The notes beneath the pieces are model-generated. The model was not told where the DNA came from and did not search any database. It saw only the letters and a program-made list of their open reading frames with translations. Below are positions 54,801 through 62,163 of a stretch of DNA of 64,000 bases, one piece after another (position 1 is the stretch's first letter; each line of letters opens with the position of its first letter). Both the position numbers and the translations under genes were made by a program. This DNA comes from Eutreptiella sp. 'Long Island Sound 2002' (taxonomy: Eukaryota; Euglenozoa; Euglenophyceae; Eutreptiales; Eutreptiaceae), in contig OZ038379.1 in assembly GCA_964036045.1 (NCBI GenBank), positions 115,967,604-116,031,603 of the forward strand, given 5' to 3'.

Positions 54801-56820
54801 TTTGGTGTTGCCTGGCACCTGTTTCTGTGCCGTGGATCATTGCGTGTTGTGCGCGCTGCCCAGGTTTGCGGCACCAGGTGGCCGTTGTTGCTTCGCTCCT
54901 GTCTGTGTGCCTTCGTTTTGGCCGGCGGCGTGCCTCTCTGGCGTGCCTCGTGGCCCCGCGTGGTGCCCCGCGCCTCTTGCTCGCGCCTGGTGCTCCGGTC
55001 GGCTTTCCTGACGCTGTGGTGCCTTTCCCCACCCTGGGGGCTTGCGCCCCCGGCTTTACTGGGTGGCTGCGCGGGGCACGCGGAGGCCAGCCAAGAACCG
55101 CGCTCATTGTGCCTGCCGCTGGCCCCCACCGAGGCAGGGGCGCTGGGCTTGCTCCGCGTCGTGACCGTTCGGGGCCCCGCGTTGGGGCTGTCCCTGGCGG
55201 GCCCCTCCGGCGTCCGTCTTGGGCTGCGTGCGCTGCGGTGGTTGGCGCGTGTGGACCCGGTCACTGACGCGTCCAGTCTCCCGTACTGTCCGTCTTCCGG
55301 CAGGGGACTCGGCCGGTGCACTGGGGCTGTTTCGTGTGGACGCCAACACCGCCCCTTTCGGGTCGGAGGGCGCCACGCCCGGGTCCCGCGCGTGTGTGCG
55401 CGTGCATGCCCTGCTTGGATTGGTCGGGCGGGCCGGCCTCCCGGTTGCTTTGTTGTGCGCCTAACCTTTTCCTGTGGCCGGTGTTGGTTCGCTCTTTGTT
55501 TGCTTGGCCCCCTCCGGGCTGGGGTTGCCCTTTTTTCTCTTTGTGCGCCCCGGTTGTTCCTGGCGTTCCTTGTTTTCGGGCCCGGGCTGCCTTGGGCCTC
55601 GGCGGCCTGCTGCCCCAACCCTTTCCCCCCCTTTTTCCTTTTTTTTTCTTTCCCTACCCCCCCTCTTCCCCCTTTTTTTTTCAGCTGTGTGCGCCCCTGT
55701 TGTGTCTGGCGTTCCGTGTTTTCCAGCCCGGGGTGCCTTGGGCCTTGGCGTCTCCTTGTACCCCCCTCCCCCCCCTTTTCCGTTTTCCTTCCGTGCTTTT
55801 TTCCTTTTTATTTTGTTCTCCCTGCTTTTCCCTGGGCCTTTGGTTTTTCTTCCTTCCCCCCCCTTTTTCTGTTTTTTTTTTCCTCCTTTGTGCGCCCCCG
55901 TTGTCGCTGGCGTTCCGTGTGTTCCGGCCCGGGGCGCCTTGGGCCGTGGCGTCTCGTTGTCCCCGCCCCACCCCACCCCTTTTTTTTTCCTTCCTTCCTG
56001 TTTTTTTTTTTCTTGTCCGTGCCTTGCCGCTGTGGCGGTGCAGGGCACGTTTGTGCGTCCTGGGCTGTGAGGTGTGTTGGTCTGTGCTTCGGTGGTGCTG
56101 TCGCTGTCGTTGCTCTTTGTGCGGTGCTCTCTTGCCCCTCTGGCGCTGGCTGGTGTTGTGTGGTGTTGCCTGTTGTGTTTGGGTGTTTGCTGTTGGGCCT
56201 GGCTATCCTCTGTTGCCTCCTGGTGGGTCTTGGTGTCCTGTTTCGTTGGTGCTGTCCCTGTCTGGCCGCGTGGCTCGCCGTCCTGTGGTTTGGTGTGGTG
56301 TGTCTTGGTGCTCTGCTGCCCTGTGTTGTGTTCTGTGGCGCTGTGCTGTCGTGCCGAGGTGTGCTGTCGTGCTCTGCTGTTTGCTTGCGTCGTTGCCTGT
56401 GCCTGTTGTCTGTTTTCTGCTGCTGCGCGTCTGTTGTGTGTGCTCTTGGGCGTCGTGCTGTGCGTTCCTTGTCCTCTGCGCCCTGTGCCGTGCTGTGCTG
56501 CGCTGTGTTGGTGCCCTTGCGTTGTGCTGTCTGCGTGGTCTGCGCTGTTTCTGGTGCCTGGTGCTGGTGGTTCCTGGTGTCGCTGCGTGTTTTTGGGGGT
56601 CCGCTGGTGGCTCTGGTTGCCTGGCGCTGTCGTTTGGTGGTGTTTGTCGCCCTTGGTGTCTGTGTCTGGCCACTTCTCCCGTCGCTCGGCGTCTTTCCTC
56701 TGGTGTCCTGCTCCCCTGAGTCCTGTGGCGCTGTGCCGCCGTGTGGTGCTGTGCTGTGGTGCCCTGCGGTCTTTTTTTTTGTTTTTTTGCCTTGCTTGTG
56801 GCGCTGGTTGTCTGTTTCAC
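54801..56820. repeat. A-depleted low-complexity DNA with three 150-205 bp repeats and pyrimidine runs
   Basis: The + strand stays very poor in A after the satellite ends. A block with TGTGCGCCCC, TGGCGTTCC, CCTTGGGCC starts near 55532, 55687 and 55889. Each copy is followed by long C/T tracts (55625-55680, 55760-55885, 55970-56012). From 56050 the sequence is a TG-rich random-looking stretch. Not coding in my view. Confidence 0.75.
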
Positions 56821-56945
56821 TTCAACATTTTCCTGTATAACCCGTAAAAATGGTTTTCCGTTTTTGAAAATAAATTAGAATTATACTCTACGCAACCCAC
56901 GCGCATGCAACAAGACCACATTCTTCTCTCTGACTTACGTGTTAC

Positions 56946-57047
56946 CCGTCGGCCTCCGTAGCGTCGTTGTTGAAAGTAATCCCAACTCTCGTTCCCATGT
57001 TGTAGTTCAAATTGGTGGTCGTGGTCTTGACGGCGCGTATTTTCCGC
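56946..57047 (-). pseudogene. G2 candidate small exon
   Basis: Acceptor CTTCGCTGCAG and donor GTAACA enclose 102 nt on the minus strand, encoding IRAVKTTTTNLNYNMGTRVG and ITFNNDATEADG in one frame. Length divisible by three. Assignment to G2 rests on strand and position only. Confidence 0.4.
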
Positions 57048-57439
57048 CTGCAGCGAAGGGGAGGCAAAGGCGTTGAGGGGGGAGCACGAGCGGGAGGGAG
57101 AGGTACATGGTGAATAAAAGAGGGTGTAAGGTAGTGAGTGCAGGGGTGCGGCTCGTTACGAAGAAAATTTCCTCGAGTTTTACGCGTTGCTCGCGACGCA
57201 GTTTTCTTTGCGTAGACGGCGTATTAGGCGACGATCGACACAGCGTTATGTTCCTATCAACGTTACGGCGCTTGCGGCGCTATTTATTCGTCTATTTGAG
57301 TTCAAAATTTTCGACGTCGTGTTCCACCGTGTTTCGCTGCGCGCTTTCTGTCCTAGCCGTTTTTTATGGTACTTAGCTTTATTTGCAGCTATTTAGAAAG
57401 TTTCTTTGTCGTGTTTTTCCTATGTTTTTATTTCATTCT

Positions 57440-57670
57440 CAGTTCTGGCGCCAGCGCGCGCCACAAAACACCAGACGGTTCAAGGATGATGGTGTCGAAC
57501 AATTTCTGCAACGACTTGAGGCTTTCTTGTAGAACTCCGGCAAGATGACACCCTCCAGTTTCTCCAGTGCGTTCTTTGCGACTTTCTCCCCTTTGTCATG
57601 GAACGTTTGCAGACCTTTCACAGCATCCGGACCAGCATTATAGGCAAACGTCATGAAATCTTTCCACAAT
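57440..57670 (-). pseudogene. G2 internal exon
   Basis: Starts after an acceptor (ATAATAGGTATAG) and reads LWKDFMTFAYNAGPDAVKGL, QTFHDKGEKVAKNALEKLEG and VILPEF. A one-base shift then gives the more protein-like LKSLQKLFDTIILEPSGVLW. Mostly helical and charged. Not recognised. The shift indicates decay. Confidence 0.5.
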
Positions 57671-57702
57671 CTATACCTATTATACTGACAATGACAAGGT
57701 GA

Positions 57703-57720
57703 TGCGCGAGGCCTCGCGCA
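57703..57720. repeat. GC palindrome 4, inside an 85 nt G2 intron
   Basis: TGCGCGAGGCCTCGCGCA is a perfect 18 bp palindrome. It lies in the middle of an intron with donor GTATGTTC (57748-57755) and acceptor at 57671. Confidence 0.85.
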
Positions 57721-57755
57721 ACGAGCAGAGTTGAAACAACGTTAAATGAACATAC

Positions 57756-57931
57756 GAATCGACCCGGTTGCTTCAGTTCAGCGGTTGGAACAAGGGCACT
57801 CATCTGCACAGCATCCACAATGGCAATCTTCAGATTGTTGTATATGTCAGGTATGTTCTGCCGCCGCTGATCTTCAACACAGCGAAGGAGGTTATCTGCC
57901 GCCTCATAGAGTGAAATCGGCTCAAAGTCTT
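57756..57931 (-). pseudogene. G2 ParB-like exon, 3' half (downstream of retroposon)
   Basis: Minus strand DFEPISLYEAADNLLRCVED, then NIPDIYNNLKIAIVDAVQMS, ending at the GTATGT donor. It begins inside the 18 bp duplication that flanks the retroposon and reads in the same frame as the exon half at 60041-60244. Confidence 0.6.
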
Positions 57932-60058
57932 TTTTTTTGGGGCATGGCGGTTTCCCGCCCAAAGTGTAGCAACAAACTGAGTTTAGTGCTGGGTGGGTGG
58001 CAGTGACATAGGGGTCTTCCATGCAAATCCGCCATTTCCCTAATTTACAGAGTAAATGAACACTGAAGTGCAGGATGAAAAGACTGAGTATCTGAAAGCC
58101 TGCCCTGAAAAGTCGAAGGTGCAATGCACTGCCCTAATGGCACCAGAGGCTTGCAAAAATTCTAGGAGGCCACATGGTGGCTGGCTGCAGGGACCTGAAA
58201 TCTCAGTCAGAAGCAAACCTGCTGCTCAGGAGTGAAAGTGATTGTGTCCATGTAAGTTGTGTAAAGAATATGGGTTTATGGTCACTGAAGTTGTTTCAGT
58301 GCTCATTGAGGTGATTGCTGTGTGTTCGAGTGATGCAGACTGCTTGATTGATTGGGACTGGATGCTCATGGCTGTCTAAAGAAAAGAAAAAAAAAAAGGA
58401 AAAATGGCGTACAAAATTTCTGACCTCTAAACCCTGCAGCAAGCGAAGCACTGGACCAAAAACAGTGAAGTTGGTGAGTCCTTACTTTGGCAAAGTGAAC
58501 TTGAATCTTCGAAGTAGTAGGTCTGCATGTCTGGCTGAATACGGGATGGTTTCTTTCATCTGATCATTGGTATATTCGAAAGCACTTAAGAGAGTAGCTT
58601 TTTGGGGGCTGCTCAATGTAGTTTGAAGTTTTTGACGGAGGCGAGGGTCTTCGAAGTGCCAATCATGAATTGAAGGCGTGTCGCACTCGGTGGTGTCGCT
58701 GGAGTCCTCTTGCAATGAAGGAGGGGCGGAAGAATTGCTCTTTGTTTCATCTTGGACCTGTGACTCGTGCTCATCAAATGACGCTGACCTTGAGGTTTTG
58801 GCGGTAGACCTGGATGAGGAGGTTTCCTCTTTTTCTAGGTCATCAGCTTCGGTTTCAGGTGTATTCCTGCCAATAGAGCCTGAGCGTTGTGATTGGAGGT
58901 CGTCTTCCATATCTGGCGCATCCGTGGTGCTTGTTTCTGTGCGGTGCGAGGTGGATGTCTCTTGGTCACGGTTGTGAGGATCAACGGCCGACTTGGTGAT
59001 GTTTGAGATTGCGTGGTGGGCGAGGGCAGTAGGGCCTGTGGCCCATTTTTTCCCTGTTGGCGGGATGGACTGATAGAGAATGATTTTTGCCGGTGTGGAC
59101 TTTTTGTCCTTTTGAGCGACTGCCTGTTTGCGTTTGAGTCTGCAGTCCTCGCAGCGAAGTGGTACGTGAAGGTCACGGGTAGGATACCAGTTCTTTGTTG
59201 CCTCTGTCAGTGCGAAACTCTTGCAGCAGTCTTTGCAAGTAGAGTTCGGTTCTCCTTGGACGCTTGGACGGCGGGCTCGAAGCGAAAGGCGATGGCGTTG
59301 ATTGTTAACTGAAGTCCAGCTCCCAGATTTGCCAGACGAACAGCTTGTTTCACTTGACGTGCTGTTTTCTTGCGAAGCAAATATTCCGGAAGCCGGTTTT
59401 TGAGTAGGTGAAGTGCAGATGACCTGGTCGTCGTCATTTGCTTCAGTGATCAGATTGGATTGTGATCTTGAGCTCTTCTCTGGCGAGCTTGCGCGGCTTG
59501 TTTTCTTGACTTGGGGCGCTGCGGAGGGTGGTGGTGTTGAATAGTGGGAACGATATATACTTGGTCCAGGTGCTGTGCTCGCTCGGGGAGAGAGTACTTG
59601 TCTGGGATAAATCGTGCTCTGTGGTTTTGGTGTCGCTGTTGCCTTGAAGCGTGAATTCGCCGTTGCGCTGAACATTGCTCCTTAGAGAAAAGCGAGGTGA
59701 CGGCGCATATGGGTGGTGAGTGTTTGGTGCTTGGTGTTTGTACCAGCAGTGTTTTTGAAAGCGGCAGTTGTTCTGGTAAGGACAGAGTCTGGTATGTGCG
59801 GTGTGTTTCGCTATGAGCTTGTTGATAAATAAAAGAACGTCAATTCTCCATTTCTGTGGGACGAGATTAAGGGCTGCGCAAATGGTACCGATTTCTGGGG
59901 CAGTTGCCTCGGAAATTAATGTACCCATTGAAATGATTAGAGAAATGCTTACATCCGCTCATCTTGTAATTGTTTCGAAGTGTCGTAAATTGTTGTGACC
60001 ATTGTGAAAGAGCGCGCGACCTGTTGACTGTTTCTTTTGTAAATCGGCTCAAAGTCTT
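57914..60058 (-). mobile_element. 2.1 kb poly(A)-tailed retroposon with 18 bp target duplication
   Basis: AAATCGGCTCAAAGTCTT is present at 57914-57931 and 60041-60058. The inserted 57932-60040 ends, on the minus strand, in CCCCAAAAAAAA. Long target duplication and A tail are marks of LINE-type insertion. It carries an ORF1-like protein with two zinc motifs but no reverse transcriptase, so it is a non-autonomous or internally deleted LINE, or a retrocopied mRNA. Confidence 0.85.
58482..59928 (-). pseudogene. Retroposon protein: CCCH zinc finger plus zinc-ribbon-like motif (frameshifted)
   Basis: The first frame (ATG at 59928) gives MGTLISEATAPEIGTICAAL, a helical N-terminus, then CPYQNNCRFQKHCWYKH: C49-X5-C55-X5-C61-X3-H65, a CCCH-type RNA-binding finger. 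Near 59680 the frame shifts by one into a 397-codon frame (59675-58482), Ser/Thr/Lys-rich and mostly disordered. Residues 147-178 of it form CKDCCKSF and RCEDCRLKRK (C-X2-C, 24 residues, C-X2-C), resembling the small zinc-ribbon with ...FT...W/FY...PxRCxxCR. The order finger, linker, ribbon suits a nucleic-acid-binding ORF1. I know no element with this exact combination, but I cannot search. Confidence 0.6.
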
Positions 60059-60244
60059 GTGCGCTTCCTTGTGCTTGTCCCGCTAGTTTCGCACGGAATG
60101 CCCACCGTGTATCGGGCTTCAAAATATCGGCCGTGCATGTGGTATGCCACTTGTACAAATCCAGACATGCTGCCCGTCGCTTCTCCTGAATCTTCAAAAC
60201 TGCTTCAACGCTGTGCTGTCCAGATACACACCAATAATCGCCAT
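60041..60244 (-). pseudogene. G2 ParB-like exon, 5' half
   Basis: After acceptor CTTCGACTCGCAG the minus strand reads DGDYWCVSGQHSVEAVLKIQ, which resembles the GQHR/GQHS motif of ParB/sulfiredoxin-like domains (VxGQHRxxA). KWHTTCTADILKPDTRWAFR and AQGSAQDFEPI follow, where the retroposon is inserted. ParB-like domains bind nucleotides or cut DNA in many systems; only the short motif is visible, so this is a weak family call. Confidence 0.5.
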
Positions 60245-60266
60245 CTGCGAGTCGAAGACAGGACCA

Positions 60267-60284
60267 TGCGCGAGGGCTCGCGCA
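60267..60284. repeat. GC palindrome 5, in a G2 intron
   Basis: TGCGCGAGGGCTCGCGCA, imperfect only at the centre, 23 bp upstream (in gene sense) of the acceptor at 60245. Confidence 0.75.
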
Positions 60285-60390
60285 ACGAGAGGACCAGACC
60301 GCGTGGTCAGGAGCAGAGGTCGCAGTGTCATTGGCAGCAACATTGCTTGGCACAGAAGACATAACCATAGTGTTGACTGAATTGTATCCT

Positions 60391-60752
60391 GCAAACAGAT
60401 ATGGTACACGTAGCCAATGAAATACCTGATATGCAGATATGAGAAATCCACCCTATCATCCACTAATTGATATAACTAGTAAACATCCAAGATTGCCTTA
60501 TCTATCCCACATCCTATGTTCCTAACAAGGAAATGGAATATAACATACCCTATCCCATATATATCCCATATATAGGGCCATATAATGTTCCCTTAGGGGT
60601 AATATGCCAGGGTAGGGTTGCGACCTGCTTGACCCCCCCATTCAAAACGACTGCCACGGGCAGGAAGTATATGCCCAAGAGGAAGGTAGCAGTCTCAAAC
60701 AGCAGCAAATGGCAGGTTAGCAGGATTCCCGCCTATAGGGAACCAAACCTAC
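60391..60752. other. Spacer or intron in G2
   Basis: AT-rich, with CCCATATATAT-type short repeats at 60555-60585. Possible acceptor TATCTGTTTGCAG near 60390 on the minus strand. No gene. Confidence 0.35.
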
Positions 60753-60960
60753 GCAGGCAATCTCAGAGCCAGCCGCACGGCCGCTGAAGTAGCTCCAACC
60801 ATCGCCAAGATCCGAAAATCCATCAACAAGGTTCCGCAGATCCCGCAATAAGTAGTAGGCGAAATCGAGAGCTGTTGCGCGCAGAGTCTGGTCCCCGCGT
60901 GTCGCATAAGGCATTGTGGGGTCCAGCAGGTAGAATTGGTATTTTTCCTCAGAATTCAAC
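60753..60960 (-). pseudogene. G2 upstream exon
   Basis: Acceptor TTAACCTTGCCTTTAG at 60961 and donor GTAGGT at 60747-60752 enclose 208 nt reading LNSEEKYQFYLLDPTMPYAT, then LDFAYYLLRDLRNLVDGFSD. Coding-like, family unknown. It would be an early exon of G2 if the gene is one unit. Confidence 0.5.
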
Positions 60961-61401
60961 CTAAAGGCAAGGTTAAATCACACTTTTCAACAAAACTGAA
61001 GGTAATGGTACGTGCCAAACGGCGCAACGCGAAAGTGCCAAAATTTCACTTTTGGGAAAGAACTGCCAACAACAGTGACGGGAGACCCTGACAGCAACTT
61101 ACGACTGTGCCTGCAGCAGGGAGCACGTTGGAGAGGAGAGCTAGAGGTCAGGGAAACAAGGACGCTTGAATGATGCACTCTGCATTGTGCCTGCCTGTGT
61201 CTTGTCCATGCTCAGGCCACTAACAAACACGGCCACGATGCCCCACCGTTCGCGCGGTAGCTCACTAAATAGAGGAAAGACGCCACGATGGCCTCAGGGT
61301 AAGTCACCGCCAACACTAGGCACAAAGAAAAACACGGGTACGATGCCCACACCTTCCACCTTCATACCTCAGAGCATTTATGAGGGCTTGTATGTGCTTG
61401 A
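60961..61401. other. Spacer before element B3
   Basis: Only short frames; no feature supported. The five bases before the B3 LTR are CTTGA. Confidence 0.4.
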
Positions 61402-62062
61402 AGTAAGAAAAAGTGCTTTTCCAATGCTTTAGGGTATACTTTAGACGTATTAGACATGCTCTAAGCACAAAAGCATTTCTATCTTAGTATTGGTCCACCC
61501 AAAAGTGGTGATAACACATTTTGACTTATGGACCGAAACACTAAATCAGGATATGGAGTGGACCCCTTAATCCCCTATCAATGTGAGGCTATTCATCTTT
61601 TCCTGAGTCGACTGAGAACTGACATATCCAGGGCAGAGCGCATGAATTTATCTATGTTTTCTCATGAATTCTTAGCTATCCTAGTGGTATGCACCCTAGG
61701 GGGCTGGGCACCTCTTTTTGAGAGGTCCTGGGTTCGATTTCTGGTCAGCCTAGCTAAGTAGGAAGATCCCATGTGACATGACAGTGACCTCATTGCCTCA
61801 TGCCCTGCCACCTCAGCACATATGGGACCCAAAACAAAGAATGCACATATCCTGAGACGGCATCATGGAGATTGAGTGACCATGCGGCAGTTTTCCAACT
61901 CTTTTTCCAAAACATTTCAGCTATCTTTGTGAATATGCAATCCGATGTGCCCTGAGTTGCAGTTTCTGTGAATACTCTTTCATCTTTCACTGTTTACACT
62001 GCAGCCCTTCATGCTTTGATCCTGATTCTTCTCCACTTGCTTATCTCTGGCTTGGGCTTTCC
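61402..62062 (+). repeat. B3 5' LTR (661 bp)
   Basis: Matches the B2 LTRs from AGTAAGAAAAAGTG to TCTCTGGCTTGGGCT. About 125 bp of the B2 LTR end, including its TATAAA word, is missing before the primer site. Confidence 0.88.
61671..61758 (+). promoter_or_regulatory. tRNA-like fold in B3 5' LTR
   Basis: Outer stem CTTAGCTA/TAGCTAAG is perfect, inner stem GGCTG/CAGCC is perfect, anticodon-like loop TTTTTGA is kept. The T-arm CTGGG/TCTGG uses wobble pairs and the B-box word is GGTTCGATTTC. Confidence 0.65.
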
Positions 62063-62115
62063 TGGTAGCAAGAGGCAGACTGTCTCTGCGTACCGGCAGC
62101 AACCCTGTGCCGTAC
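62063..62115 (+). promoter_or_regulatory. B3 primer-binding site and leader hairpin
   Basis: TGGTAGCAAGAGG at 62063-62075 and GTACCGGCA/TGCCGTAC at 62090-62115, identical to B2. Confidence 0.65.
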
Positions 62116-62163
62116 ATCCAGTGCGCTAAGATCAGTCATATATAAGCAGAAGGGCGAACGAAG

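Noticed and set aside
52559-55618. 1019-codon minus-strand ORF and many overlapping long ORFs
   Set aside because: They are a by-product of the 127 bp satellite and the missing A on the + strand. Translations are repeats in several frames with no domain.
54171-56840. 889-codon plus-strand ORF
   Set aside because: Same cause: A-depleted DNA; Cys/Val/Leu/Pro-rich translation with no conserved motif, crossing from satellite into unrelated low-complexity DNA.
57107-57376. 89-codon plus-strand ORF
   Set aside because: Opposite strand to G2, no motif, overlaps another frame of similar length.
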